DNA of 64,000 nucleotides from Flavobacteriales bacterium (GCA_947460825.1 CANHHA010000001.1:62001-126000), one strand, 5' to 3'. Shown: positions 17,311 to 27,784, numbered from the stretch's first letter. The notes: a model not told the origin generated them from the letters alone. Numbers and translations are program-made.

Positions 17311-18819
17311 ATGATTGATACCGACCTTTACGAGGCAAAAAGACTTTACCCATTTCAAGAAGAGACTGTTAAACAAGTACTTGACGAGTTCAGAACGAAT
17401 GAACATCCGTTCAACTTGTTGTATCAACTGCCCACAGGTGGTGGAAAAACGGTTATTTTTTCAGCGATAGCAAAGCAATATCTGCAAGAATGGGGCAAAC
17501 GCGTTTTAATCCTAACCCACCGAATTGAGCTCTCTGTTCAAACCTCTCATCAATTATTAGCAATTGGTGTTAAAAACAAGATTATTAATTCTGAAGTCAA
17601 AACGATTGAAGATCAGTTAGACTGTGATTGTTACATTGCTATGGTGGAGACCCTAAACAATCGCTTGCAAGACAACCAGGATTTTATTGAAAATGTAGGC
17701 TTAGTGATTGTTGATGAAGCTCATTACAATTCCTTCAGAAAGATTTTTCAATATTATGGAAACAGCAGCATCCTTGGCGTTACAGCCACGCCACTAAGCA
17801 GCAATAAAACCCTACCGTTAAAAGACCATTACCATAAATTGATTACGGGCGAAAGCATTGCTGGATTGATTAAAATGGGGTATTTGGCAGATGCAGATAC
17901 CTATAACTATGATGTAAATCTTCACGGGTTGAAAATTGGCAATAACGGTGACTTTACCATTTCAAGTTCAGATGTAGTTTACAGTAATTTTTTCATGCAA
18001 GAAAAGTTGCTTTTTGCATACGAAGAAGTGGCACTTGGAACGAAAACATTAATTTTTAATGCCGGTATAGAAACCTCCATTCATGTATTTGAACTCTTTA
18101 AAAAACATAAGTATAAGGTAAAGCACCTGGATTCTACCTTTAGCGATAAAGACCGTAAAGACACCCTCAAATGGTTTAAAGAAACACCGGATGCCATCTT
18201 AACTTCCGTAGGAATCTTAACCACTGGTTTTGATGAACCTTCCGTACAGACGATCATACTGAATCGTGCTACGCGCTCTCTTACGTTATATCATCAAATG
18301 ATCGGACGGGGTTCTCGAAGTATTCCAGGAAAATCTAACTTTCAAGTAATCGACCTAGGAAATAACGTACGACGCTTCGGATATTGGCAAGATCACATCA
18401 ATTGGCAAGATGCCTTTCGTTTCCCGGATCGCTTTCTTGAATCTAGAATTTCCGAATTGGAAGATTTGGAATTTGAAATTGAATTTGAATTCTCTAAAGG
18501 CATGGAAAAGTACTTTGATGTCGATATTCTTACCGCATTCAATATCAAGGAAAATTATTACGAATGCCTTGATGCAGGAATCAAAGGTAAACTCGCCATT
18601 GAGAATTCTATGAATAATCACTTTGAAGCAATCGTAAAGAAAGCCACCACACTCACGGAAGGGTTTAGATGCTTGGAATTGTTGCAAGAGCATATTGAGC
18701 ATCGGCTGAAAAATTACACGCGGTGTATATCAAAGTCTACCGACAATTATTTAAAGTATTTGATGGATACTTACAATCGGCAATTGAGTCAAAAACTCCG
18801 AATGCAACTCGATGATTAA
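17311..18819 (+). CDS. DEAD/DEAH-box helicase, SSL2/XPB-like superfamily 2
   Basis: This 502-residue superfamily 2 helicase has Walker A PTGGGKT (41-47), DEAH (135-138), TATP (159-162) and the motif VI region HQMIGRGSR. A Q-like YPFQEETV precedes Walker A. The C-terminal 130 residues are helical and not assigned. Such stand-alone proteins are usually DNA or RNA translocases of unknown role. It has its own promoter box and is separated from the GWxTD gene by 19 bases. There are no nuclease or methylase genes nearby, so I do not call it a defence gene. Confidence 0.85.
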   Translation: MIDTDLYEAKRLYPFQEETVKQVLDEFRTNEHPFNLLYQLPTGGGKTVIFSAIAKQYLQEWGKRVLILTHRIELSVQTSHQLLAIGVKNKIINSEVKTIEDQLDCDCYIAMVETLNNRLQDNQDFIENVGLVIVDEAHYNSFRKIFQYYGNSSILGVTATPLSSNKTLPLKDHYHKLITGESIAGLIKMGYLADADTYNYDVNLHGLKIGNNGDFTISSSDVVYSNFFMQEKLLFAYEEVALGTKTLIFNAGIETSIHVFELFKKHKYKVKHLDSTFSDKDRKDTLKWFKETPDAILTSVGILTTGFDEPSVQTIILNRATRSLTLYHQMIGRGSRSIPGKSNFQVIDLGNNVRRFGYWQDHINWQDAFRFPDRFLESRISELEDLEFEIEFEFSKGMEKYFDVDILTAFNIKENYYECLDAGIKGKLAIENSMNNHFEAIVKKATTLTEGFRCLELLQEHIEHRLKNYTRCISKSTDNYLKYLMDTYNRQLSQKLRMQLDD

Positions 18820-18838
18820 AATTGCTTAAATTTAGAAA

Positions 18839-20293
18839 ATGAAAGCGTTTTATCTCTTACTGTTTCTTTGCCTTGCCCTTGCAAATCATAGCTGGTCTCA
18901 ACGTTCCAAATTCAAGGTGTATTTCAATACGGTACAGTTCTACGAGCCCTCTATCGGTAATTACCTGGAATTACATTTTCAATTCGATGCGAAACACACC
19001 AAATTTATTGCTAAGGATAAAGGCTTACAAGCAACCGCATACTTAAAAATCGAAATTAAGGACAGCATAAATAAGATCTTTTTTACAGATGAATACTTAT
19101 TAAATTCACCGGTATTCAACGACAGTACCGTGGAAGATTTTTTTGAGCTGCGACGAATCCCATTGGCAAAAGGATTGTATCAAATCAACCTGACCTTATC
19201 GGATTGGAATGTGAAAAATTCTGAGATCAGAGGGAGTCAATTACTTGAGGTTACAGACATGGCTCAAACGCCAACAATTTCTCAAGTGGAGGCCATTGAT
19301 TACGCGATAGCCGATACGAGTACAGGTGTGTTTCAAAAAAATGGATTTCTGATTATCCCAAAGCTCAATGCCTATTACGGCACCATGCTAAATACCTTGC
19401 CCGTATATTTTGAGTTATATCAGGCAAACAATAGTCCATCGCGCTATTTCATTGAAGAGGCGATCATCGACACAGAAAATCAACGCGAGCTTTTTTCCTA
19501 CCATAAATCTACCGAACTCAAGGAACGAGATCATGTGGTACCCATGATTAAACGAATTGACATTTCAAACCTTGCCAGTGGAGCCTACGCGTATACGGTA
19601 TCAATACTCAATGAAAAAGATAGTTTAATGCATTCTTCTGAGTATTTTTTTGAACGAGGCAACATCACGTTGGATGACACCATCAATTATGCAAACACCA
19701 TTCTTGACCCAAATTTTCAACAATCAATCCAAGAAGATAGCTTGCAATTTTACCTTGGAAGCCTACTGCCCATAGTAAAATCATCAGAGAATAAAAACAT
19801 CCGAACCCTTTTGAAAACCAAAGATTTTGGAGCCATTCGTAGATATTTTCAAGCGTTTTGGAATTCAACCTCTCCCGGCGATGCTACCTATGCGTGGCTT
19901 AAGTACAAACAGCAAGTACAATACGTTCAAGGACTATACAAAACTAATTTTCAATCGGGATATGAAACCGACCGGGGTCGGGTTTACTTGCAATACGGTG
20001 CACCAAGTACGGTAAATACCCGCGAAGATTCACCGTCAGAATACCCTTACGAAATCTGGTTTTACAACAAAATCGGTAAATTCAGCAACCGACGGTTTAT
20101 CTTTTATAACCCTGACCTCACCAACAACGCCTATCGCTTATTGCACAGTGATTTAGTGGGTGAAGTGAAGAATCCAGGCTGGTCTCAAATCCTTTCCAAA
20201 CGCAACACGATTAACGGAACAGTAGACGACCCCAACCTTTTCAATGAGCGGCATTGGGGACAAAACAGTAACGACCTTTTCCGACAGTATTAG
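18839..20293 (+). CDS. GWxTD domain-containing secreted protein
   Basis: This 484-residue exported protein has a signal peptide of about 20 residues (ANHSWSQ). The last 130 residues, with GYETDRGRVYLQYGAPSTV and YPYEIWFY, match the GWxTD domain of unknown function, which is widespread in Bacteroidota and Acidobacteria. The first half is a beta-rich domain beginning KVYFNTVQFYEP. There is no type IX sorting domain. The downstream glycosyltransferase gene starts 2 bases after its stop, so they are probably co-transcribed. A near-match box TAAATTTA is just upstream (18827-18834). Confidence 0.85.
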   Translation: MKAFYLLLFLCLALANHSWSQRSKFKVYFNTVQFYEPSIGNYLELHFQFDAKHTKFIAKDKGLQATAYLKIEIKDSINKIFFTDEYLLNSPVFNDSTVEDFFELRRIPLAKGLYQINLTLSDWNVKNSEIRGSQLLEVTDMAQTPTISQVEAIDYAIADTSTGVFQKNGFLIIPKLNAYYGTMLNTLPVYFELYQANNSPSRYFIEEAIIDTENQRELFSYHKSTELKERDHVVPMIKRIDISNLASGAYAYTVSILNEKDSLMHSSEYFFERGNITLDDTINYANTILDPNFQQSIQEDSLQFYLGSLLPIVKSSENKNIRTLLKTKDFGAIRRYFQAFWNSTSPGDATYAWLKYKQQVQYVQGLYKTNFQSGYETDRGRVYLQYGAPSTVNTREDSPSEYPYEIWFYNKIGKFSNRRFIFYNPDLTNNAYRLLHSDLVGEVKNPGWSQILSKRNTINGTVDDPNLFNERHWGQNSNDLFRQY

Positions 20294-20295
20294 TC

Positions 20296-21297
20296 ATGAA
20301 AACGCTCGCAATTGTCATTCTAAACTATAACGGAAAAAAACACCTCCAGACGTATTTACCCTCGGTGGTTGAATACAGTGACGGTCATGAAATCCTTGTG
20401 ATTGATAACGGATCCTTAGATGATTCGATTCAATACATTAGCCTAAAATTCCCTGCCATTCAGCTGATACAATTAAAAGAAAATGTTGGATTTGCTCAAG
20501 GGTATAATGATGGATTAGAAAGAATTAAAGAGAAGTACGAACATTACCTCTTGTTAAATTCGGACGTAGAAGTTTCTCCTGGATACCTCTCCCCGCTTTT
20601 AACGCGCATCGCTGAGTCAAGCATTGCAGCAGTTCAACCAAAAATATTAAGCCACCTCAACAAAACACAATTTGAACATGCCGGAGCAAGCGGTGGATTT
20701 TTAGACACCCACGGATTTCCTTTTTGTCGCGGACGAATTTTCGATGCATGCGAAACAGACCAAGGACAATACAATGAGGCCATGCCTGTATTTTGGGCCA
20801 GTGGTGCCTGTTTACTTATTAAGTCCAACCTGTTTCATGAAGTGAATGGCTTTGATGGTAAGTTTTTCGCACACATGGAAGAAATTGATTTATGTTGGCG
20901 CTTACAACATAAAGGGTATCAAATTTGGGTTGAACCAAGCAGCACGGTCTATCATTTAGGCGGCGGAACTCTTTCCTATGAATCGACCACCAAAGTGTAC
21001 CTAAATTTTCGCAACAACCTGTACATGTTGGCTAAAAATGAAACGGGCTTTTGGCAGGGTAAAATTTTCATTCGGATGTTATGGGATGGCCTCGCGGCAG
21101 CACAATTTTTACTCAAAGGAAAACCAGCATTACTGTACCAAGTGTTAAGAGCACATATAGCATTCTACTGCGCTTTACCAAGATTAATCGCTCAACGCCC
21201 AAGCAAAAAAAATACACCCATGGGTCGTTATACTGGCAACATTGTAATTGATTATTTCTTAAAGAAAAAAAATAAGTATTCAGACCTTAGCCTATGA
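20296..21297 (+). CDS. Glycosyltransferase family 2 protein
   Basis: This 333-residue GT-A fold enzyme has VILNYNGKKHL at the N-terminus, an LNSDVEVSPGY motif carrying the metal-binding aspartate, and EEIDLCWRLQHKG, a typical ExDLCWR catalytic segment of rhamnosyltransferase-like GT2 proteins. The C-terminus is amphipathic and basic, so it probably sits at the inner membrane. It overlaps the GH92 gene by 4 bases. The donor and acceptor sugars cannot be deduced. It is likely part of surface glycan or protein glycosylation. Confidence 0.9.
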   Translation: MKTLAIVILNYNGKKHLQTYLPSVVEYSDGHEILVIDNGSLDDSIQYISLKFPAIQLIQLKENVGFAQGYNDGLERIKEKYEHYLLLNSDVEVSPGYLSPLLTRIAESSIAAVQPKILSHLNKTQFEHAGASGGFLDTHGFPFCRGRIFDACETDQGQYNEAMPVFWASGACLLIKSNLFHEVNGFDGKFFAHMEEIDLCWRLQHKGYQIWVEPSSTVYHLGGGTLSYESTTKVYLNFRNNLYMLAKNETGFWQGKIFIRMLWDGLAAAQFLLKGKPALLYQVLRAHIAFYCALPRLIAQRPSKKNTPMGRYTGNIVIDYFLKKKNKYSDLSL

Positions 21298-24260
21298 AAA
21301 ACAAGATATTAGGTTTTCTATTTTTTATACCAATTCTACTTAGCGCACAAGTCAATGAGTTAAAAAAAGCGAGTGATCGTGCACATTCCTTAATGAATCC
21401 CTTGAGAAACGTTGACCCAAACCTTCTCAGTTATATCAATCCCTTTATTGGAACGGGCGGACATGGGCACACCTTTCCGGGGGCAACGGTTCCGTTCGGG
21501 ATGGTGCAATTGAGTCCCGACACCCGGAAGGAAGGGTGGGATGGTTGTGGCGGGTATCACTATTCAGACTCAATTATTCATGGATTTAGCCATACGCACC
21601 TCAGTGGAACTGGTGTTCCTGATTATGCGGATTTATTGATCACACCGGTTTGCGGGAGCTATCCGTCGATTCCATCGTATAAAGATGGTGGCACCTATGG
21701 TTCAGCTTTCGACCATAAACGTGAAAAGGCCAGTCCTGGAAATTATAGCGTAACCCTGCTGGATGGAAATATCTATGTAGAGCTAACAGCTACCCAACGC
21801 ACCGGGATTCATAAATATACATTCAACGGTAAAGGAAAACGATATATAGTCCTGGATTTAGATTATCGCGATAAGGTGCTTGATGCAGGCTTTACCATCA
21901 ATGGGAACCAAGAAATTTCAGGATATCGCAAGTCTGAAGGCTGGGCCAAGTTGCAATACTTCTATTTCGCGCTCAATTCCTCTATCCCTTTTACCAAGGC
22001 AGAAGAAATTACATCAGAAGGACAACATCGACTGGTTCTTCACTTTGACAAAAAAGTAACAGAGATAGAATTACGTGTTGGCATCTCGGCAGTAGACGAA
22101 GAAGGTGCGAGAAAAAATCTCCTGCATGAAACCGATGGATTAGGGTTTGAAAAACTCTCGACAAATGCAAAAAATTTTTGGCAGATAGAATTATCTAAAA
22201 TTCAGGTTGAGTCAAGCAACTTGACTCAAAAAACTATCTTCTATACCGCGCTTTACCATACCATGATAGCCCCGAATCTCTTTTCCGACGTGGATGGTAG
22301 ATACCGAGGACGAGACTTTCAAATCCATACCATTGATAAGAAAATACCTCAATATACGGTGTTTTCTTTGTGGGACACCTATCGCGCCACACACCCTTTG
22401 TTTACCATCATTGATCAGAAACGAACCAATGCCTTTATAAACACTTTTTTACGACAATTTAACGAAGGAAAAGACCTGCCAGTTTGGGAGTTAGCAGCGA
22501 ATGAAACGGAGTGTATGATTGGATTTCACAGTGCATCGGTGATTTCAGATGCCTATGTCAAAGGAATCAGAGATTATTCCGGGGGAGATGCCTTAAATGC
22601 CATGGTCTACACGTCAAATCTGAACGAATTTGGAAAGACCTTATTCCGAGATTATGGACTAATCTCATCGGATTTGGAATCTGAATCTGTATCAAAATCG
22701 CTTGAATATGCTTACGACCATTGGTGTATTGCTCAAATGGCAAGAGCCATGAATAACCAAGAACTTGCCGCAAGGCACGATCAATTGGGCTTAAATTTCA
22801 TTAATCACTTTGATCCGAAAACTAAGTTTATGCGTTCGAGGCGAGGCGCTCAATGGGTATCCCCCTTTGATCCGTCGGAGGTGAATTTCAATTACACGGA
22901 GGCAAACAGTTGGCAATATTCGCTATATGCGCCACATCAGCCCTACATATTAACCCACTTGATTGGTGGAAAACTGGAATTATCCACTTGGCTTGATAAA
23001 CTTTTCAATACCTCCAGCAGCCTATCGGGCCGTGAACAAGCCGATATTACCGGTTTAATTGGACAGTACGCCCATGGCAATGAACCTTCGCATCACATGG
23101 CCTATTTATACAATTATTCTGAGACACCATGGAAAACTTCTTTTTATGTGGACTCCATTCAGCGATCAATGTATCATAACGCGCCAGATGGTTTAGCAGG
23201 AAATGAAGATTGTGGTCAGATGAGTGCATGGTATGTGCTATCTGCCTTAGGCTTTTACTCCATTGCGCCCGGAAGTACGCGCTATGAAATCGGGCATCCC
23301 ATATTCGACAAGGCAAGCATTAGGTTAGAAAATGGTAAATCGATTGTTATAAAACGAATTGGAGGAACGGGAAAATACATTAATGCGGTGCGCTTTAATG
23401 GAACTGAAATTCCCTATATCGACCATGCGCAACTCATGCAAGGCGGAGAACTTGAATTTGAAATGCAAGATGAACCAAATTCTGCGTTGAAATTCATAGA
23501 AATACCGATGAACGTTCCTGGACAATTTATCCCGGTACCGTTCATTAGCACGCCAAATCGGATTTTCAATGATTCCATAGCGATTGAAATGGGCATGGTA
23601 ACGATACCCGGACAAAATCAAGGCATCGAATACGCGATTGAGGAGAATCAACTCATGGGTAAATGGCAAGTTTACACCCTTCCATTTACGCTGAAAAAAT
23701 CAGCCAAAGTACATGTGCGCGGATTTAACAAAAATGGAAATGCACAGAGTTATTCCGCCATACTGAGTTCAACGTTCACTAAAACAGATGCTGCATCTAA
23801 ACTCGATCTGCAAACCGCCTATGCCCCATCCTACGCAGCCGCTGGACCAAATACACTTATTGATAAAATCCGAGGGAGTAATGACTTTAGAACGGGGGAT
23901 TGGCAAGGTTTTCAAGGAAAAGATGTGATTGCTGTAGTTTCTTTCAATGAAGCCCGAAAGATAAAATCACTCGGTGCGTCATGGCTAAAAGACCTTAACT
24001 CATGGATTTTTGAACCAAGTCAGATTGTCATTGAAACCTCTGATGACGGAATAACTTACCGACCTGCTGCGGAATTTGTAATACGAACGGCCATGAAAGA
24101 AACGGAAGAAAAAGGACTAGGAAGCGTGGTTAAATCCGTGATTATTGATAAGGTAAAATACATTCGATATACCATACGAAATCAAGGAATTTGTCCGGAA
24201 TGGCACCTTGGCGCTGGAAATCCAACATGGATTTTTTTAGATGAATTATTATTTGATTAA
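21294..24260 (+). CDS. GH92 alpha-mannosidase with C-terminal accessory domains
   Basis: This 988-residue exported enzyme has a signal peptide of about 18 residues. The GH92 signature regions are present: INPFIGTGGHGHTFPGATVP, GFSHTHLSGTG, AHGNEPSHHMAYLYN and GNEDCGQMSAWYVLSALGFY. GH92 enzymes are calcium-dependent inverting exo-mannosidases, mostly alpha-1,2. The usual catalytic core is about 750 residues. Here about 230 more follow, resembling a chitobiase-type beta-sandwich and then an F5/8 (discoidin)-like carbohydrate-binding domain. It overlaps the glycosyltransferase gene by 4 bases and precedes a type IX cargo gene by 9. Confidence 0.92.
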   Translation: MKNKILGFLFFIPILLSAQVNELKKASDRAHSLMNPLRNVDPNLLSYINPFIGTGGHGHTFPGATVPFGMVQLSPDTRKEGWDGCGGYHYSDSIIHGFSHTHLSGTGVPDYADLLITPVCGSYPSIPSYKDGGTYGSAFDHKREKASPGNYSVTLLDGNIYVELTATQRTGIHKYTFNGKGKRYIVLDLDYRDKVLDAGFTINGNQEISGYRKSEGWAKLQYFYFALNSSIPFTKAEEITSEGQHRLVLHFDKKVTEIELRVGISAVDEEGARKNLLHETDGLGFEKLSTNAKNFWQIELSKIQVESSNLTQKTIFYTALYHTMIAPNLFSDVDGRYRGRDFQIHTIDKKIPQYTVFSLWDTYRATHPLFTIIDQKRTNAFINTFLRQFNEGKDLPVWELAANETECMIGFHSASVISDAYVKGIRDYSGGDALNAMVYTSNLNEFGKTLFRDYGLISSDLESESVSKSLEYAYDHWCIAQMARAMNNQELAARHDQLGLNFINHFDPKTKFMRSRRGAQWVSPFDPSEVNFNYTEANSWQYSLYAPHQPYILTHLIGGKLELSTWLDKLFNTSSSLSGREQADITGLIGQYAHGNEPSHHMAYLYNYSETPWKTSFYVDSIQRSMYHNAPDGLAGNEDCGQMSAWYVLSALGFYSIAPGSTRYEIGHPIFDKASIRLENGKSIVIKRIGGTGKYINAVRFNGTEIPYIDHAQLMQGGELEFEMQDEPNSALKFIEIPMNVPGQFIPVPFISTPNRIFNDSIAIEMGMVTIPGQNQGIEYAIEENQLMGKWQVYTLPFTLKKSAKVHVRGFNKNGNAQSYSAILSSTFTKTDAASKLDLQTAYAPSYAAAGPNTLIDKIRGSNDFRTGDWQGFQGKDVIAVVSFNEARKIKSLGASWLKDLNSWIFEPSQIVIETSDDGITYRPAAEFVIRTAMKETEEKGLGSVVKSVIIDKVKYIRYTIRNQGICPEWHLGAGNPTWIFLDELLFD

Positions 24261-24269
24261 ATTTATGCA

Positions 24270-27098
24270 ATGAAATCATTCTACCTACTAGTTTTTACAC
24301 TGCTTCTTGGATTTCAGGCGAGTGCGCAATTAGATACCTTATTTTGGTTTGTAGCTCCTGAAGTAGCACAAAGCCATGGTGATCGTCCGATTGTTTTTCG
24401 GTTCGCGACACTCGCAACTCCAGCGACGATTACGATTTCGCAACCTGCGAATCCGGGATTCCCCCCTCAAGTCATCAATTTAGGGGCGAATGCTGCTCAA
24501 ACCTTAGATCTAACTCCGTGGATTGATATTATTGAAAACAAACCATCGAATTCTGTATTGAATTATGGATTTAAAATCAAAGCAACAGCGCCCATTATGG
24601 CGTATTATGAAGTAGTTACTTCATGCAATTGCAACCCCGACATCTTTGCGTTAAAAGGCAAAAACGCCTTGGGAACAAATTTCATCATCAGTGCCCAGAC
24701 ATTCTTAACTAATGCAAACTATGCCCGGTCTGGCTTTGATATTGTCGCAACACAGAACAATACCTCCATTACCATCGTGCCTTCCAATGACATCGTAGGA
24801 CATACCGCTGGAATCCCCTTTACCATCGTTTTAAACATGGGAGAAACCTTTAGTGCGGAGGCATCAAATATCGCAGGAAATCTGCATCTTTCGGGATCCA
24901 CTGTCATTGCCAATAAGCCGATAGCTATTACCATAAAAGATGATTCAATGTCAGGTGCGCCTTATGGCGGCTGTGCTGATTTAATGGGGGACCAAACCAT
25001 TCCTGTCCCAGTTACAGGAAAAGAATATGTAACACTCAAAGGATATTTGAATGGACCAGACAAGGTGTATGTGGTTGCGACACAGAATAACACGCAACTA
25101 ACCATAGATGGGGTGAATGTAGGAACCTTGAATGCCACTAACCTTTATGTGCACACTCAATCTAACCCAACTGCCTACATACAAGCGGATAAGCCCGTAT
25201 ATGTGTTGCATACCACAGGATTTGGTTGCGAGGTAGGCGGCGCAATCGTTCCTCCCGTAGTTTGTACGGGTTCAAATACGGTGGCCTTTGTACGTTCCAC
25301 GAATGAGTTTTTTGCGATGAATATTCTAGTTCCTGCGGGCGGAGAAAATTCATTTACCTTAAATGGTTCACCCGCGAATGTGGGTCCTGGAATTTTTCAA
25401 CCGGTACCGGGCACCAATAACAATTGGATGTATGCGCAGTTGGACGGAAGTGGATTTATTGGCGTTCAAGCTGCGAGTCGCCTAGAAAACCCAAGTGCCA
25501 AATTTCATTTAGGGGTAATTCATGGTGGAGCAAATTCAGGATGTCGTTATGGGTATTTCTCAGACTTTGCAGCATATAAGTACGAAATTGATGCAGCAAA
25601 TGATTTATTATGTAGTGGCGACACCTTAATGCTTGCTACGGATTCACTTCCAGGAGCCACCTATACATGGACAGGGCCTTTAGGAGTCACCACCAATGGG
25701 GCATCGTTAACCTTGTATGGCGTTGTGCCTGCACAATCAGGCAATTATATTATTTCAGGATATAATCCTGGAGCTTGTGAATTGATACCAGATACCGTAG
25801 CAATCACCATCATTTCCACGCCCACCACACCGCTGATTAATACCAATTCACCGCTTTGTTTAGGAGATACCCTGCTTGCAGAAACCACCTTGAATGGTGC
25901 CTTTACGTATCATTGGAATTTCAATAATGATACCCTAGCAGTAAATGACTCATTGAGTGTTTCTGGATTAGTACCCGGCCTCTACCCGATTCAATTGTAT
26001 TCTAATTTAGGCGCCTGTATTTCACCCAATGCCTATGACACCATACAGGTGTTGAGTGCGCCGCAAATATCACATCAAGGCCCCATAGAAACCTGCGGAA
26101 CACTAATTAATTTCAATAGTACTTCCCAAAGCGACCCATCCGATCCCGTACAGTCTATTACATGGTATAATCAACAGGGAATCGTAGGAAATTCAGGAAA
26201 CGCTAATGTTGTGAACGCAAGTGCCGGCGCATATAGTGTAGAAACGTTTTGGGTAGAAATGCTCACTACCAATAGTTGCTTTAGTTCCGATACGTTTAAC
26301 ATCACCTTCCACCCTATCCCATCGGTTAACTTGAGCGTAAATCCGCTTTGCGATGGTGAAAGCGCACAATTCACAAGTCAGTTGAGCTGGACAAGCAATC
26401 CGCCACCTGCGCCAAGTGTGGTGTACAGTATGAGCTTCGGTGACGGGCAGAATGCAACAGTATCTAATGCTATGCATGTATATGATAGCATCGGAACGTA
26501 TGAAGCGATTCTAAGCGTTACCAGCGACGAAGGATGCACTAATGCGGATACTATTAACGTGACCATCGTTACTGTACCAACGCTTATTCCTTCAGCGCTT
26601 ACTTCTTGCGGTCAGGAAGGAACGTTTCAGGTGGATTTGAATTTAGGGAATTACACCTTTAATCAGTTAACTTGGAATATCCCTGGAGTTGGCGATTTCG
26701 CCTTTCCATCATTCTCTCATACTTTCACGAATCCGGGTGTCTATGTTGCCACCCTTACCGTTGAAGGCAGTAATGGTTGTGACTTTAGCGAAGCCTTGCC
26801 GTTTACCATCCTGCCATCGGTAACCATAGAGAACCTAACGGTTCCAAATGTGGTAACGCCTAATGGGGATCAAATAAACGATGTCTTAGCACTCGATAAT
26901 TTATTTATAGACTGTACCGGGTTTGATTTAATCATATTAAACCGCTGGGGTCATGTGGTTTATGAAATGACAAACAGCAGCGCACCGTTTAGCGGGATTG
27001 ATGCGGGCGGAAAAGATTTGGAGGCGGGTGTCTACTTCTACCAGCTCATCACCAACGACAACAAGATGGTTTCAGGTCATATTACCGTGATACGGTAA
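24270..27098 (+). CDS. Type IX-secreted protein with PKD domains and type B sorting domain
   Basis: This 942-residue protein has a signal peptide (QASAQ) and an N-terminal 440-residue region resembling IgGFc-binding-like adhesin domains, with the internal repeat VATQNNT seen twice. Ig-like/PKD segments follow (MSFGDGQNATVSNAMHVYD). The end is a gliding-motility-associated type B sorting domain: VVTPNGDQINDVL, LIILNRWGHVVYE, and the terminal GHITVIR. It should cross the outer membrane by the type IX system and be a surface adhesin. The last 17 bases of coding sequence are also the first copy of an 18-base repeat flanking the adjacent MntA/HepT module. Confidence 0.92.
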   Translation: MKSFYLLVFTLLLGFQASAQLDTLFWFVAPEVAQSHGDRPIVFRFATLATPATITISQPANPGFPPQVINLGANAAQTLDLTPWIDIIENKPSNSVLNYGFKIKATAPIMAYYEVVTSCNCNPDIFALKGKNALGTNFIISAQTFLTNANYARSGFDIVATQNNTSITIVPSNDIVGHTAGIPFTIVLNMGETFSAEASNIAGNLHLSGSTVIANKPIAITIKDDSMSGAPYGGCADLMGDQTIPVPVTGKEYVTLKGYLNGPDKVYVVATQNNTQLTIDGVNVGTLNATNLYVHTQSNPTAYIQADKPVYVLHTTGFGCEVGGAIVPPVVCTGSNTVAFVRSTNEFFAMNILVPAGGENSFTLNGSPANVGPGIFQPVPGTNNNWMYAQLDGSGFIGVQAASRLENPSAKFHLGVIHGGANSGCRYGYFSDFAAYKYEIDAANDLLCSGDTLMLATDSLPGATYTWTGPLGVTTNGASLTLYGVVPAQSGNYIISGYNPGACELIPDTVAITIISTPTTPLINTNSPLCLGDTLLAETTLNGAFTYHWNFNNDTLAVNDSLSVSGLVPGLYPIQLYSNLGACISPNAYDTIQVLSAPQISHQGPIETCGTLINFNSTSQSDPSDPVQSITWYNQQGIVGNSGNANVVNASAGAYSVETFWVEMLTTNSCFSSDTFNITFHPIPSVNLSVNPLCDGESAQFTSQLSWTSNPPPAPSVVYSMSFGDGQNATVSNAMHVYDSIGTYEAILSVTSDEGCTNADTINVTIVTVPTLIPSALTSCGQEGTFQVDLNLGNYTFNQLTWNIPGVGDFAFPSFSHTFTNPGVYVATLTVEGSNGCDFSEALPFTILPSVTIENLTVPNVVTPNGDQINDVLALDNLFIDCTGFDLIILNRWGHVVYEMTNSSAPFSGIDAGGKDLEAGVYFYQLITNDNKMVSGHITVIR

Positions 27099-27099
27099 G
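27082..27099 (+). repeat. Palindromic direct repeat, copy 1
   Basis: TTACCGTGATACGGTAAG is a 7-base-arm palindrome around GAT that overlaps the stop codon of the type IX cargo gene. An identical copy lies at 27819-27836 on the far side of the MntA/HepT module. It could also act as a hairpin terminator, although no T-tract follows. Confidence 0.7.
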
Positions 27100-27121
27100 C
27101 GTAAAAGTTTATAAATCAAGC

Positions 27122-27460
27122 CTAGCGGCACTTAATTTTTAGAATTTCGCTTGAAAGGGTTGGAATATTAATCTGAATTATCCCCCAAATCATTTCCGGT
27201 TCTATGGAATCATAGGCATGTGAAATCAAATTCCTTAGACCAATAATGTTCTTCGCAGAGGTGATTTCAATGGTTGGTTCAATCTCTAATATTTTACGGA
27301 TAGCCTCCCCGATGATTTCTAAATCCCTTTCCGCAGCTCTTCTTAAAATCATATCAGATTTAAAAACTAAAAAATCATTGTTTGCTTTCAATTTAATCGA
27401 TTCAATCTCTGAAATAACGCTCTCAATATCGAGTAGGAATTTAAGGATATTAAGCTGCAT
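27122..27460 (-). CDS. hepT: HepT-like HEPN toxin ribonuclease (DUF86)
   Basis: This 112-residue all-helical HEPN protein carries the nuclease motif RNLISHAY, an RX4HXY signature (R, H and Y all present). HepT toxins cleave RNA and are silenced when MntA adds AMP groups to the tyrosine of this motif. The gene overlaps the upstream mntA by 11 bases, the usual arrangement. All key residues are intact, so it is likely active. Confidence 0.9.
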   Translation of the reverse strand: MQLNILKFLLDIESVISEIESIKLKANNDFLVFKSDMILRRAAERDLEIIGEAIRKILEIEPTIEITSAKNIIGLRNLISHAYDSIEPEMIWGIIQINIPTLSSEILKIKCR

Positions 27461-27758
27461 ATAATGCTACTTTTGAACGATTAATTTCTTGCATTAGAAT
27501 TGGGTTTGTTAGTGATTTTCTCGAAACTAAATCCACAGGTTTTCCCAATAAAGCTTCAAGCTTTTCAAGTAATGAAAAATAATTATCAGCGTATTCCAGC
27601 ACATCTAAATCCTCTGAGAATTCAACCAATAAATCGATGTCGCTGTGCTCATTCATGGTTTCATTAGCTGCCGAACCGAACAATGCAATCGACGATACCT
27701 GATGCAATTTGCAAAGGATAGCAATTTCATTTAAACGTTCCTGAATGTAATGCATCAT
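27450..27758 (-). CDS. mntA: MntA-like nucleotidyltransferase antitoxin
   Basis: This small minimal nucleotidyltransferase has the complete GSX10DXD motif, GSAANETMNEHSDID. It is the antitoxin of the MntA/HepT pair and acts by AMPylating HepT. The start is placed at the ATG at 27758 (102 residues). A longer frame would begin with a TTG at 27767 that lies inside the -7 box at 27765-27772. A second ATG follows directly at 27755. Transcription through hepT is expected. The unit is enclosed by 18-base direct repeats. Confidence 0.9.
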   Translation of the reverse strand: MMHYIQERLNEIAILCKLHQVSSIALFGSAANETMNEHSDIDLLVEFSEDLDVLEYADNYFSLLEKLEALLGKPVDLVSRKSLTNPILMQEINRSKVALYAA

Positions 27759-27764
27759 AGCAAT

Positions 27765-27772
27765 CAAATATA
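27765..27772 (-). promoter_or_regulatory. -7 box for mntA-hepT
   Basis: TATATTTG on the minus strand is a perfect match to TAnnTTTG. It ends 6 bases before the ATG at 27758, which predicts a leaderless mRNA and decides the start codon. Confidence 0.55.
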
Positions 27773-27784
27773 CTTATTTTTCGT

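Noticed and set aside
17311-18819. Defence-system helicase
   Set aside because: The helicase has no nuclease, methylase or other defence neighbours and lies among envelope genes.
27246-27464. Plus-strand frame opposite hepT
   Set aside because: It is a shadow of hepT, which has intact catalytic motifs.
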